From Methylobacterium sp. J-077 (GTDB lineage Bacteria > Pseudomonadota > Alphaproteobacteria > Rhizobiales > Beijerinckiaceae), in NCBI RefSeq assembly GCF_022829365.1, contig NZ_JAKSYJ010000062.1, positions 1 to 57,841 of the forward strand: a stretch of DNA of 57,841 nucleotides. The letters run 5' to 3'. Below are positions 16,977 to 25,751 of the stretch, piece by piece. Each line of letters starts with the position of its first letter. The stretch's first letter is position 1. The notes below the pieces were generated by a model. It did not search any database, was not told where the DNA came from, and was given only the letters and a program-made list of their open reading frames with translations. The position numbers and the translations under genes are program-made.

Positions 16977-17867
16977 TCAGGCGGGCGGCAGCTCCGCCAG
17001 GATCGCCACCAGCCGGGCGATCAGCGGCTCGTCCGCGTCCCGCCGCCAGGCCAGGACCAACTCGGCGGGCCGCGGGGCCGGCAGCAGCAGCGGCCGGAAC
17101 ACCACGCCCTCGAAGCGCAGGCGCTCGGCCGCCGCCGGCACCAGGGCGATCCCGAGGGCCGCCCGGACCAGGGCCAGGATCGCGTGGATCTGGGTCAACC
17201 GTTGCACGATCGGGGGCTCCACCGCGGCCTCGGCGAGCAGGCCCTGAACCAGGTCGTGGAAGTAGCGGGCCTCGTTCGGCGCGTAGCCGACGAGCGGTTC
17301 GCCGGCGAGATCGCCCGGCGTGAGGTGCTCCCGAACGGCCAAGACGTTCCCGGCCGGCAGCGCCGCCACGAGGGGCTCGGCCAGGGCCCGGACGGCGATC
17401 AGGTCCGGATGCGTGACCGGCGGCCGGACCAGGGCGGCGTCGATGCGGCCGGCGAGCAGTTCCTCGACCTGATCCCGGCTGATCATCTCGCGCAAGGCGA
17501 GGGTCACATCGGGCAGCGCCCGCCGAAGCGCCGTGACGAGGCGGGGCAGGAAGTCGTAGGCCGAGGCCGCCGTGAAGCCGAGCTTCAGCACCCCCGCGCG
17601 CCCGGCCGCCACCTGACGGGTGACGTGGGTCGCGGTCTCGGCCAGGCGCAGGATGCGCTGCGCCTCCGGCAGGAAGCTGCGCCCGGCCGCGGTCAGCCGG
17701 ACGGAGCGGCTGGTGCGCTCCAGGAGCTGCACGTCGAGGATCCGCTCCAGCACCTGGATCTGCCGCGACAGGGGCGGCTGCGTCATGTTCAGCCGGGCAG
17801 CCGCGCGCCCGAAATGCAGCTCCTCCGCCACGGCGGCGAAGCACCGGAGCTGGCTGAAATCGAACAT
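16977..17867 (-). CDS. LysR-family transcriptional regulator
   Basis: 296 aa, typical length. The N-terminal winged helix-turn-helix is clear: LRCFAAVAEELHFGRAAARL, then NMTQPPLSRQIQVLE. It is followed by the effector-binding domain with LKLGFTAAS, a common first strand. The subclass resembles CatR/CbbR-like regulators of aromatic or sugar-acid catabolism. It lies upstream of garL in the same direction with a 113-base gap, unlike the usual divergent arrangement, so it is either co-transcribed with or adjacent to the gar pair. Control of galactarate use is a reasonable inference. Confidence 0.88.
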   Translation of the reverse strand: MFDFSQLRCFAAVAEELHFGRAAARLNMTQPPLSRQIQVLERILDVQLLERTSRSVRLTAAGRSFLPEAQRILRLAETATHVTRQVAAGRAGVLKLGFTAASAYDFLPRLVTALRRALPDVTLALREMISRDQVEELLAGRIDAALVRPPVTHPDLIAVRALAEPLVAALPAGNVLAVREHLTPGDLAGEPLVGYAPNEARYFHDLVQGLLAEAAVEPPIVQRLTQIHAILALVRAALGIALVPAAAERLRFEGVVFRPLLLPAPRPAELVLAWRRDADEPLIARLVAILAELPPA

Positions 17868-17990
17868 CGCTCCCCCCTGGCGCCGCGCCGCGGACGGGGG
17901 ATCATAAAGCCTTCGCGTCCGCGGCGTCCCTCGGTCCCTCAGCCGATGGAGGTACGCGCTTCCGCCAGATCGGGGTACCGATACAGGGAT

Positions 17991-18107
17991 CCCGAAGGGC
18001 CGGCGGCCCTTCGGCGGGTTTCGGGGCGCGCAACCCCGAATTTCGCAGGGCTCCGCCCTGCACCCGCGAAAGGTCGAGGACCTTTCGAAACCGGGATTTT
18101 CGCCACG
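17991..18107. repeat. Multi-hairpin intergenic repeat, copy 1
   Basis: Four hairpins in tandem: CCGAAGGGCC/GGCCCTTCGG, TTCGGGG/CCCCGAA, CAGGGC/GCCCTG and AAAGGTC/GACCTTT, followed by GAAACCGGGA. The last two hairpins and the tail are nearly identical to 38,851-38,897. This copy sits 13 bases past the stop of the binding-protein gene at 18,121. It probably acts as a terminator or an mRNA-stabilising element. Confidence 0.75.
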
Positions 18108-18120
18108 GCCGTTGGGTACC

Positions 18121-19254
18121 TTACGGCGCCAGCTCGTTGCCGGCGTAGTCGATCCGGCCGTCGGCGCCCTTCCTCCAGACGTGCATGACGTAGTCGAGCC
18201 GGGTGATGTCGCCCTTCCTGTCGTAGGCGATCGGGCCGACCACCGTCTCCACCGTCTTGCCCTGGTGCAGCCAGTCGGCCAGCGCCTTGCCGTCGCTGGA
18301 GCCGGTCTCGGCCATCGCCTTGGCGAGCACCTGCACCGCCGCGTAGGCGTACAGGGTGAAGGCTTCCGGATCGATGCCCTTGGCGTTGAGCGCGGCCACC
18401 GCCGCCTTGGCGTTCGGGTTTCTGCGCGGGTCCGCCGGAAAGGTCATCAGTGTCCCCTCCGCGGCCGGCCCGGCGATCTGCGCGAACTCCTTGTCGGCCA
18501 CGGCGTCGCCGCCCGCCACGATCGCCTTCAGGCCCTGGTCGTGCATCTGGCGCAGGATCAGCCCGGCCTCGGTGTGGTAACCGCCGTAATAGACCACATC
18601 GACGGTGGCCGATTTCAGTTTGGAGACGAGCGCCGAATAGTCCTTCTCACCCGGGTTGACGCCCTCGACCATCACCTCCTTGCCGCCTTTGGCCTTGAAC
18701 GCCTTCAGGGTCTCGTCGGCCAAGCCTTTGCCGTAGGGGGTCTTGTCGTGGACGAAGGCGATCCGCTTGTCCTTGAGGTGCCCGGCCAGATACGTGCCGG
18801 CGACCGCGCCCTGCTGGTCGTCCCGGCCGCAGGTGCGGAACGTGTTCCACATCCCGCGCTCGGTGAACTTCACGTTGGTGGAGGATGGGGTGACCTGGAT
18901 GATGCCGGCGTCGAGATAGACGTCGGAGGCCGGGATCGAGACGCTGGAGGCGAAGGCGCCCACCACCATCTTCACGCCGTCCGCCGCGAGCTTGTTGGCC
19001 ACCGAGACGCCCTGCTTCGGATCGGACGCGTCGTCGCCGTAGACGGCCTCGAACAGCCGGCCCTTGATGCCGCCGGCCCTGTTGATGTCCTCGATCGCTT
19101 GGCTGGCGCCGTTCTTGACCTGCACCCCGAAAGCCGCATACGGCCCAGTCACGCCGGCGGAGATACCGATCTTCACTGGCTCGCCCTTGTCCTGAGCCTG
19201 TGCAGCGCCGATCATCACAAGACCAGCCATGGCCAGCGACAGTATTTTTCTCAT
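18121..19254 (-). CDS. Branched-chain amino acid ABC transporter substrate-binding protein
   Basis: 377 aa. Periplasmic type-I binding protein of the LivJ/LivK (HAAT) class. It has a signal peptide (MRKILSLAMAGLVMIGAAQA), then VKIGISAGVTGPYAAFGVQ, an INRAGGIKGR segment, the ligand-contact region VTPSSTNVKFTERG, FRTCGRDDQQG, and KRIAFVHDKTPYGKGLADE. The usual permease and ATPase genes are absent here, so it is an orphan binding protein or partners with a transporter elsewhere. It is read away from the neighbouring glycosidase gene. The substrate may be a branched-chain amino acid or another small amide or acid; sequence alone does not decide. Confidence 0.9.
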   Translation of the reverse strand: MRKILSLAMAGLVMIGAAQAQDKGEPVKIGISAGVTGPYAAFGVQVKNGASQAIEDINRAGGIKGRLFEAVYGDDASDPKQGVSVANKLAADGVKMVVGAFASSVSIPASDVYLDAGIIQVTPSSTNVKFTERGMWNTFRTCGRDDQQGAVAGTYLAGHLKDKRIAFVHDKTPYGKGLADETLKAFKAKGGKEVMVEGVNPGEKDYSALVSKLKSATVDVVYYGGYHTEAGLILRQMHDQGLKAIVAGGDAVADKEFAQIAGPAAEGTLMTFPADPRRNPNAKAAVAALNAKGIDPEAFTLYAYAAVQVLAKAMAETGSSDGKALADWLHQGKTVETVVGPIAYDRKGDITRLDYVMHVWRKGADGRIDYAGNELAP

Positions 19255-19640
19255 GCCCGCCCCCGCGTTCTAAGATGAATCCGCGCCTGCAGGCGCATGC
19301 AACATTTCGGCCAGACTCACGGACCGTGCATCGATCTGCAGCGACGCGGGCCTGACCCTCATTTCAACATGCCGCGCCGTCAAGGCCACAAGCATCGCGC
19401 CGTTGCGCGGCGGCTTTATCTTTGCCGACGCTCCGCACCCATGCACCGCATCATTCGAAGCGGCCGGCGCGCGCGCGAGCCCGGTCCTGCCGGAGGGGCC
19501 GCGGCGTCCACCCACCTGAAGTTACGTGGCTTCGATGATGCATCCGGTGGCCGAGTCCGTCGCAGCCCATCGAGATCGATGACCGTTCCTCCGCCGCTCC
19601 GCAGGTTCAACCACGGGCCGCCCGCCATCAGCCATCCGGG
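19255..19640. other. Divergent intergenic region, no gene seen
   Basis: 386 bases between two divergently read genes. It must hold the promoters of both. No convincing operator, riboswitch or terminator was recognised. Confidence 0.4.
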
Positions 19641-22319
19641 ATGCCGCTGATGGCTCCTGACAGGGATGAAGCCGTGGATTGGGCGGAGCGCCGCCGGATC
19701 GCCGAGCAGGGACGGGGCGACCGGGCCTGGTCCCTGTGGGGGCCGTATCTCAGCGAGCGGCAATGGGGGACGGTGCGGGAGGATTACAGCCCCGACGGCA
19801 ATGCCTGGCGGGCGCTGCCGCACGAGGAGGCCCGCTCGCGGGCCTATCGGTGGGGCGAGGACGGGCTGGCCGGGATCTGCGACGAGCGCGGCGGCCTGTG
19901 CCTGGCGCTGGCCCTGTGGAACGGCCGCGACCGCATCCTCAAGGAGCGCCTGTTCGGCCTGACCAACCAAGAGGGCAACCACGGCGAGGACGTCAAGGAG
20001 GCCTACCATTATCTCGACGCGGTCCCGAGCCACGCCTACCTCAAGCAGCTCTACCGCTACCCGCAGGCGGCGTTCCCCTACGAGGCGCTGGTCAGCGAGA
20101 ACCTGGCGCGCGGGCGCGACCAGCCGGAATACGAGATCGAGGAGACCGGGATCTTCGAGGACGGCCGGTTCTTCGACATCACCGTCGAATACGCCAAGGC
20201 GGATGCCGACGACATCCACGCCGTGATCACTGCGCTCAACCGGGGCCCGGAGACCGCTGAGCTGCACCTGATCCCACAGCTCTGGTTCCGCAACACCTGG
20301 TCCTGGGAGGCCGGGCAGGCGCGCCCGCTGATCGCCGCCGATCCCGAGGGCGGCGCGACCTGCGCGCATCCACGGCTCGGCCCCTACCGCCTCGCCTATG
20401 ACGGCGCGCCGGAGCTGCTGTTCTGCGAGAACGACACCAACCTGCGGCTGCACGGGTGCCAGCCGGACGCGGCCGGCCCGTTCAAGGACGGCCTACACGC
20501 GGCGATCGTCGCGGGCGAGACCTCAGCCATCCGCCGGGATGCGGGCACGAAGCTCGGCCTGCACTACGCCCTGCGGCTGGAACCCGGCGCCACCGCTCAA
20601 ATCCGCCTGCGCCTGTCGGCCGGCGCCCGGGTGCGCCCGGTCGACCATGACGGCGCCGTCGTCCGGCGCCGGGTGGCCGAGGCGGACGCGTTCTACGAGG
20701 GGCTTCAGGACGGCATCACCGATCCGGATGCCCGCACGATCTTCCGGCAGGCCGCCGCCGGCCTGATCTGGTCGAAGCAGCTCTATTGCTACGACGTGCG
20801 GCGCTGGCTGGAGGGCGACCCGCTCCAGCCGAAGCCGCCCCGGGAGCGCGACGGCGGCCGCAACAGCCAGTGGCGCCATTTCGCGGCGGCCGACGTGCTG
20901 TCGATGCCCGACACCTGGGAATACCCCTGGTTCGCCGCCTGGGACCTCGCCTTCCACTGCCTGCCGCTGGCGCTGCTCGACCCGGACTTCGCCAAGAAGC
21001 AGCTCCTGCTGCTCACCCGCGAATGGTACATGCACCCGAACGGGCAGCTCCCGGCCTACGAGTGGGAGTTCGGCGACGCCAACCCGCCGGTCCATGCCTG
21101 GGCGGCCTACCGGGTGTTCGAGATCGACCGGGACCGCCGGGGCGGGCGCGGCGACCTCGCCTTCCTGGAGGGCGTGTTCCACAAGCTGCTGATCAACTTC
21201 ACCTGGTGGGTGAACCGCAAGGACGCGCAGGGGCGCAACGTCTTCCAGGGCGGCTTCCTGGGGCTCGACAATGTCGGGGTGTTCGACCGGTCGCGGCCGC
21301 CCCCGGGCTTCGGGGTGGTCCATCAGGCCGACGGCACCGCCTGGATGGCGATGTACGCGCTCAACATGATGCGCATCGCCCTGGAATTGGCCCTCCACAA
21401 CGACGTCTACGAGAGCACCGCCTCGAAGTTCTTCGAGCACTTTTTGCTCATCGCCGAGGCGATGACCGAGATGGGCGGGCAGGGCGGTGGCGAAGGCTTC
21501 GGCCTCTGGGACGAAGTCGATGAATTCTACTACGACGAGGTCGACATCCCCGGCGGCGGGATGCTGCCCTTGCGCGTCCGGTCGATGGTCGGGCTGGTGC
21601 CGCTCTTCGCCGTGGAGGTGATCGAGCCCTCCGTGCTCCAGCGGCTACCGGATTTCGCCCGGCGGCTGAATTGGGTGCTGGAGAACCGGCCGAACCTCGC
21701 CCGGCTGGTGTCACGCTGGAACGAGGGCGGGGTGAAGGACCGCAAGCTGCTGTCGCTGCTGCGCGGCCACCGCATGAAGGCGCTGCTGCGGCGCATGCTC
21801 GACGAGGCCGAGTTCCTCTCGCCCTACGGCGTGCGCTCGCTGTCGAAGGTCCACCGGGACGCGCCCTACGTGCTCAACGCGCTGGGGGCCTCGCTCACGG
21901 TCCGGTACGATCCGGCTGATTCGACCTCGAACATGTTCGGCGGCAACTCGAACTGGCGCGGGCCGGTGTGGATGCCGATGAACTACCTGATCGTCGAGGC
22001 GCTGAAGCGCTTCCACACCTATTACGGCGACGAATTTCTGGTGGAATACCCGACAGGATCGGGTGCGATGTGCACGCTCCGCGCGATCGCTGACGCACTG
22101 GAGGATCGGCTGATCGCCCTGTTTGCCAAGGACCCGGACGGGCGCAGGCCGGCCCTCGGGGCGCGGCCGCCGATTCCCCCGGCGCCCGGCGCCGAGGAGG
22201 CCCTGCTGTTCCACGAGTTCTTCGACGGCGATACCGGCCGGGGCCTCGGCGCCTCGCACCAGACCGGCTGGACCGCGCTGATCCTCAACCTGCTGCGCGA
22301 CCGCGCCCGGTCGCGCTAG
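19641..22319 (+). CDS. Large glucosidase of the GH63/MGH1-like group
   Basis: 892 aa from ATG 19,641 (an ATG three codons further on is also possible). Cytosolic: no signal peptide. Family traits are the (alpha/alpha)6 barrel segments DTWEYPWFAAWDLAFHCLPLAL, NGQLPAYEWEFGDANPPVHAWA (candidate acid residues E and D), NVFQGGFLGLDNVGVFDRS, FGLWDEVDEFYYD, and GGNSNWRGPVWMPMNYLIVEAL. The conserved N-terminal LWGPYLSERQWGTVREDYSPDG is typical of the long bacterial members, many annotated simply as glucosidase or mannosylglycerate hydrolase-like. These enzymes act on glucosides or mannosides, including compatible solutes. It stands alone with a divergent promoter. The substrate is not determinable from sequence. 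Confidence 0.85.
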   Translation: MPLMAPDRDEAVDWAERRRIAEQGRGDRAWSLWGPYLSERQWGTVREDYSPDGNAWRALPHEEARSRAYRWGEDGLAGICDERGGLCLALALWNGRDRILKERLFGLTNQEGNHGEDVKEAYHYLDAVPSHAYLKQLYRYPQAAFPYEALVSENLARGRDQPEYEIEETGIFEDGRFFDITVEYAKADADDIHAVITALNRGPETAELHLIPQLWFRNTWSWEAGQARPLIAADPEGGATCAHPRLGPYRLAYDGAPELLFCENDTNLRLHGCQPDAAGPFKDGLHAAIVAGETSAIRRDAGTKLGLHYALRLEPGATAQIRLRLSAGARVRPVDHDGAVVRRRVAEADAFYEGLQDGITDPDARTIFRQAAAGLIWSKQLYCYDVRRWLEGDPLQPKPPRERDGGRNSQWRHFAAADVLSMPDTWEYPWFAAWDLAFHCLPLALLDPDFAKKQLLLLTREWYMHPNGQLPAYEWEFGDANPPVHAWAAYRVFEIDRDRRGGRGDLAFLEGVFHKLLINFTWWVNRKDAQGRNVFQGGFLGLDNVGVFDRSRPPPGFGVVHQADGTAWMAMYALNMMRIALELALHNDVYESTASKFFEHFLLIAEAMTEMGGQGGGEGFGLWDEVDEFYYDEVDIPGGGMLPLRVRSMVGLVPLFAVEVIEPSVLQRLPDFARRLNWVLENRPNLARLVSRWNEGGVKDRKLLSLLRGHRMKALLRRMLDEAEFLSPYGVRSLSKVHRDAPYVLNALGASLTVRYDPADSTSNMFGGNSNWRGPVWMPMNYLIVEALKRFHTYYGDEFLVEYPTGSGAMCTLRAIADALEDRLIALFAKDPDGRRPALGARPPIPPAPGAEEALLFHEFFDGDTGRGLGASHQTGWTALILNLLRDRARSR

Positions 22320-22324
22320 GCGCC

Positions 22325-22645
22325 TCAGCAGCTCAGGCGGCGCCCCTCGCGGCGGCCGAAGGTCCGGTAATGCGCGGCGCCGGATTCCATCTGGCCGTTC
22401 GCGATCGCCCGGCGGACATCCGGGTTGCAGCGCAGATACTCGCGCTCGTCGAACCCGCCATAGGCGCGCTCGCCGTAGCCGCGGTCCCGATAATCGCGGT
22501 CGCGGCCCCGGTAATCGTCGTCGCGATCCCGGCCGCCGTAATCCCGATCGCCGTAGCCGTAATCAGGGCCACGCTGGGCCAGAGCCGGTCCGAGGGCGGA
22601 CATCACGCCGAAACCCACCGCGACCGCTGCCAAAAACGCTTTCAT
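22325..22645 (-). CDS. Small secreted protein with an Arg/Asp/Tyr/Gly-rich repeat and a C-terminal Cys motif
   Basis: 106 aa from ATG 22,645, with TAGGAGACA as RBS. It has a signal peptide (residues 1-23, ending ALA), a low-complexity segment of D-Y-G-x-R-D and R-G-R-D-Y-R-D-R units (about 25-64), and then YLRCNPDVRRAIANGQ and HYRTFGRREGR. That last part matches the short repeat found singly or in tandem in secreted calcium-binding proteins (Y-L-x-x-N-P-D-V ... H-Y-x-x-x-G-x-x-E-G-R). The two cysteines (in YLRCN and the penultimate residue) may form a disulfide. It is cell-envelope associated; function unknown. Confidence 0.75.
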   Translation of the reverse strand: MKAFLAAVAVGFGVMSALGPALAQRGPDYGYGDRDYGGRDRDDDYRGRDRDYRDRGYGERAYGGFDEREYLRCNPDVRRAIANGQMESGAAHYRTFGRREGRRLSC

Positions 22646-22831
22646 CGTACCTGTCTCCTATCGGAGGCTTGAAACGCCGTGCGGCCCAGATGGTTCGATC
22701 GCCCTCTGGTCGGCGGCGGGAAGCCGGCCGCCCTGCGGAGCCGCGGTGCATCAAAAAAGCCCGGCGGCGGGGTCATCCGCAGCCGGGCCGGAAACGAGAC
22801 GGCCCGGAACGAGGCCCAGGCGTCCGCCCGA

Positions 22832-23095
22832 TTACATGCGGTGCATCATCTCGCGGCGCATCATCCGGTGACGCATGTGACGGTGCATCATGCGACGCTC
22901 CATGTTGTGCCGCATCATGCGGCGCTCCATGTGGCGACGCTCCATGTGGCGCTCCATGCGGTCCATCTGGACGGTCGAGACGATGTCAGCCGGGGCAGCG
23001 ACAGTGCCGGGGCCGATCGGGGCGGCGGAGGCGGGCGACGCGACGGCGGCGCCGAAGGCGCCGAGCAGGGCCGCGGTGATGAGCGTGGTGCGCAA
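22832..23095 (-). CDS. Small secreted Met/Arg/His-rich protein
   Basis: 87 aa from TTG 23,095, chosen because GAGAGGA lies eight bases upstream and the signal peptide begins there. A normal signal peptide (ending ASPASA) leads to a mature protein whose last ~45 residues are almost only M, R, H and E, in units such as MERHMERR and MMHRHMRHRMM. Met/His-rich periplasmic tails often bind copper or silver, which is an inference here. A similar design, with unrelated sequence, occurs at 56,279-56,503. The region upstream to 23,478 (about 380 bases) holds no recognisable gene. Confidence 0.7.
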   Translation of the reverse strand: MRTTLITAALLGAFGAAVASPASAAPIGPGTVAAPADIVSTVQMDRMERHMERRHMERRMMRHNMERRMMHRHMRHRMMRREMMHRM

Positions 23096-23478
23096 AGGAT
23101 GTTTCCTCTCATGCCGCCATTGCGGGCGGTTGTTTTCCTCGGAACCGCGAGAGGAGCAAATCCTTCCCGGACCCAGCCCATGAAGCCGCAGACCGCCGAG
23201 TTGGTTCCACCCAAGTTGGCTCCACGATAGTCGGGGCCGCATCGGGGATTGAGGCCGCCAGCCCCAACCCGGGCCCCGAGACGGATCGCGCCGTCGCCGA
23301 ACGGACGGAGACGCGGCGCCAGGCAACCCGAGACCGCGGCGCGGCATCCTCGCGACGTTCGCAAGCGGCGCAGGATGCAGGCGGAGACGGCGCACTCCGC
23401 GCCGGGGGTTGAGGTGCCGGGTTTCAGATTGGCATCGTCTTTTTCTGAAAGCCGGGGATCACCTTTCGGGACGATGCG

Positions 23479-24027
23479 CTAGCTCTCGAGCCGAGGCCCT
23501 GCGCCGGGCGGCGCCGGGTGGGGCATGCTCGCCAGACCCGGCTCGTCGCGGTGCCGGCCATTCAGTTCCGTCGGGACGGGGCGGGGCAGTTCCAGCGCCG
23601 GAAGCGCGATGCTCTTCGGGTCGTTGAGCAGCGTGATCTGCTTGACTTCGATGGGCTGCCGCCTCCGCATGAGCGGGTTCTGGCGCACGTAGCTGATGAA
23701 TTCCTCGGCCGCCCGCAGCTTTGATGTGTTGTGCTCAGCCTCTTGCGCCCGGATCCGCTCGGCCTCGACCTCCCGGACCTTGGCCTCCTTGGCCTGGTGC
23801 TGCAGTTCGAGCGACGCGAAAGCAAGCCCGGTGGCTGCACGATCAAATACAGAGCTCGCTTTCAATGTTGGTCCGGAGAACAGAATATAGGTGCTGTTGG
23901 CGACCAGAAACGCCGCCACCAGAAACACGACCAGATCGCCCGCATGCCCGCTCACGGTCCAGGAAACCAGCACGACAGCCAACGATAGGACAGAGATTCC
24001 GAGAAGAACGTATCGCAACGTCGCCAT
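23479..24027 (-). CDS. Membrane protein with a coiled-coil tail, unknown function
   Basis: 182 aa. Two transmembrane helices (about 5-25 and 31-51) are followed by a long charged helix (about 65-110; LELQHQAKEAKVREVEAERI) likely to form a coiled coil in the cytoplasm. The C-terminus is Pro-rich. No family was recognised. It stands alone, read away from the ABC permease remnant. Confidence 0.65.
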   Translation of the reverse strand: MATLRYVLLGISVLSLAVVLVSWTVSGHAGDLVVFLVAAFLVANSTYILFSGPTLKASSVFDRAATGLAFASLELQHQAKEAKVREVEAERIRAQEAEHNTSKLRAAEEFISYVRQNPLMRRRQPIEVKQITLLNDPKSIALPALELPRPVPTELNGRHRDEPGLASMPHPAPPGAGPRLES

Positions 24028-24226
24028 GATCTAGCCTAAATTCATTTTTTGAATCTAATTCATCGGATTTATAAAGGTTTCGATTCCGAAAGGCAAATCT
24101 ATCGGAGCCTTGCGTAGTCCACAGGCTTCGGCCGCCGGTGACCCGCGCCGGGGGCCGATCGCCAGATCCGTCACGGCCAGGACGGGCCCGGTCAGGCTGC
24201 CTCGTCGCGGGGGTGGTATCGGCGAT

Positions 24227-24406
24227 ATGGCAGCCGCCGAGATGGTCGCGGCCCAGGCCGGGCTGGGCCAGATCGTCCTCAACGCCTCGAACTCCCTGCG
24301 CACCGACGTGGTGGTGATGGGGATCCTGGTGATCGGCCTGTTCGCGGCCCTGTCCGAGCTCGGCATGCGCCGCCTGGAACGCGCACTCGTGCCCTGGAAG
24401 GGCAAG
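24227..24406 (+). pseudogene. 3' fragment of an ABC transporter permease (SsuC/NrtB type)
   Basis: About 60 codons encode the very end of a nitrate/sulfonate/taurine-type permease: AAAEMVAAQAGLGQIVLNAS, NSLRTDVVVMGILVIGLFAAL, then MRRLERALVPWKGK. That is the conserved last loop and final membrane helix. The remaining ~200 residues and the partner ATPase and binding-protein genes are absent. The AT-rich sequence to its left has no transporter similarity, so the gene was cut by a deletion or rearrangement. The terminator that follows is intact. Confidence 0.75.
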
Positions 24407-24434
24407 GTCTGGCGCGCGTCAAACCCAGGACTGA

Positions 24435-24471
24435 GAGCCGTTGCCGATTGCAGGGCGATCGGCAACGGCTC
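24435..24471. terminator. Strong hairpin after the permease remnant
   Basis: GAGCCGTTGCCGAT (24,435-24,448) and ATCGGCAACGGCTC (24,458-24,471) are perfect 14-base complements with a 9-base loop. There is no T-tract, as is common in GC-rich alphaproteobacteria. It probably ended the lost transporter operon. Confidence 0.65.
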
Positions 24472-24637
24472 CGACGGTGTCGGCCGCCCCGCCGGGGAAC
24501 GCCGCGCGCCGACCGAACGCGGCTGTTGCCGTCGCGCTCTGTTCGACCGCCGATTTCTGGTACATCCGGCCCGCGATGCCGCGTCGATCCAGTAAACGGC
24601 GTGGTGCACACGTGCGATACCGATATCGGGGGATATC

Positions 24638-25240
24638 TTGGCGGAAGACTCCGACGATGTCGTCTCAGAGGCGGCCTTGGTCGCGGCGCTCGACGCGTCC
24701 GGCGGCGTCGGCTTCTGGATGTGGGACATCGTCAGCGACGATGCGCGCGCCGATCCGGTCACGGCTCTGCTGTTCAACATCAGCCCGGCCCGGTCGAGGG
24801 CCGGCGTCACCCTCGCCGAGATCATGAAGGCCGTCCATCACGAGGATCGGGCGCACATAACGCAGGTGATCCTGGACTGCATGCAGTCCGGCGGCTCGTA
24901 TACGGCGGAGTACCGGGTCTGCTCCCCGGAAGGCCGGCTGCGCTGGGTGTTCACCCGCGGCCATTTCTACCTGGACGAGAACGGCCGCCCGAGCACGGGG
25001 CGGGGCGTCGTGGTCGAGATTTCGGACAGCAAACCCGCCGGCGTCGCCTTCGCAACCCAGGACGGGAGCACGATCGAGGACGCCCTGAACAAGACCGCCG
25101 ACCTGTGCTTGTCCCTGCACAACGCCGTCTCGGAACTCGGCGACACGCGCATCGTCGCCCTGATGGAAACCCTGCTGCTGGAAGTCGGCAAACATCTCGC
25201 CGATCGGCAGCGCGCTCCGGCGAATCAATCCCTGCATTGA
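24638..25240 (+). CDS. PAS-domain protein without output domain
   Basis: 200 aa from TTG 24,638 with GGGGGA upstream. Residues ~15-130 form a PAS_3-type fold: GVGFWMWDIVSDD, the VHHEDRAHITQVI helix, GGSYTAEYRVCSPEGRLRWV and RGHFYLDENGRP, ending GVVVEISDSK. The remaining 70 residues are helical (LNKTADLCLSLHNAVSELG) and could dimerise. No kinase, cyclase or HTH output domain is present. It is presumably a soluble sensor that works through a partner. Confidence 0.75.
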   Translation: MAEDSDDVVSEAALVAALDASGGVGFWMWDIVSDDARADPVTALLFNISPARSRAGVTLAEIMKAVHHEDRAHITQVILDCMQSGGSYTAEYRVCSPEGRLRWVFTRGHFYLDENGRPSTGRGVVVEISDSKPAGVAFATQDGSTIEDALNKTADLCLSLHNAVSELGDTRIVALMETLLLEVGKHLADRQRAPANQSLH

Positions 25241-25277
25241 GAGCGCCGGACGAGGACCGGGCGGGCGCATCAAGATC

Positions 25278-25601
25278 TCAGGCCGTGTCGCGCCGCTTCA
25301 GCCACAATCCGAATTCCTGGACGACGGACACGACCGCCTTCAGCCGCATCCCGTCCTCAGTCAGGGCATATTCCACCTTCACCGGCGTCGTCGGATACAC
25401 GGTCCGGCTGATCAGGCCGGCGGATTCGAGGGCGCGCAGATCCAGCGTCAGCATCCGCTGCGAGATGCCGGGCAGGTCGCGCCGGAGTTCGTTGAAGCGC
25501 TTCGGGCGGTCGATCAGATAGGACACCAGCAGCAGGCGCCAGCGGCCGCCGAGCAGGTGCATCGCGTGCTCGACGGAGCATCCCGTAACGGTCTCCCTCA
25601 T
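25278..25601 (-). CDS. HxlR-family transcriptional regulator
   Basis: 107 aa, usual length. A single winged helix with the family signature: C-S-V-E-H-A-M-H-L-L-G-G-R-W, FNELRRDLPGISQRMLTLDL and the wing TVYPTTPVKVEYALTEDG. HxlR proteins are dimeric and often sense electrophiles or oxidants through an N-terminal cysteine, here C8. It is divergent from the glutathione S-transferase gene with a 150-base shared region, so it probably controls that gene. Confidence 0.9.
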   Translation of the reverse strand: MRETVTGCSVEHAMHLLGGRWRLLLVSYLIDRPKRFNELRRDLPGISQRMLTLDLRALESAGLISRTVYPTTPVKVEYALTEDGMRLKAVVSVVQEFGLWLKRRDTA

Positions 25602-25751
25602 GGACGTGACTTCAAGTCAGGCACAGTATAATTCTTGTGCCATGCGCTAAAACTCTTGCGTTCTTCCGACATCGTCCCGACTGCGCTACGCAAAATTCAG
25701 GGAACCACCGTTTCCGGTACCGACGTTACGGCACGTCTTCAGAGCCTGTCC

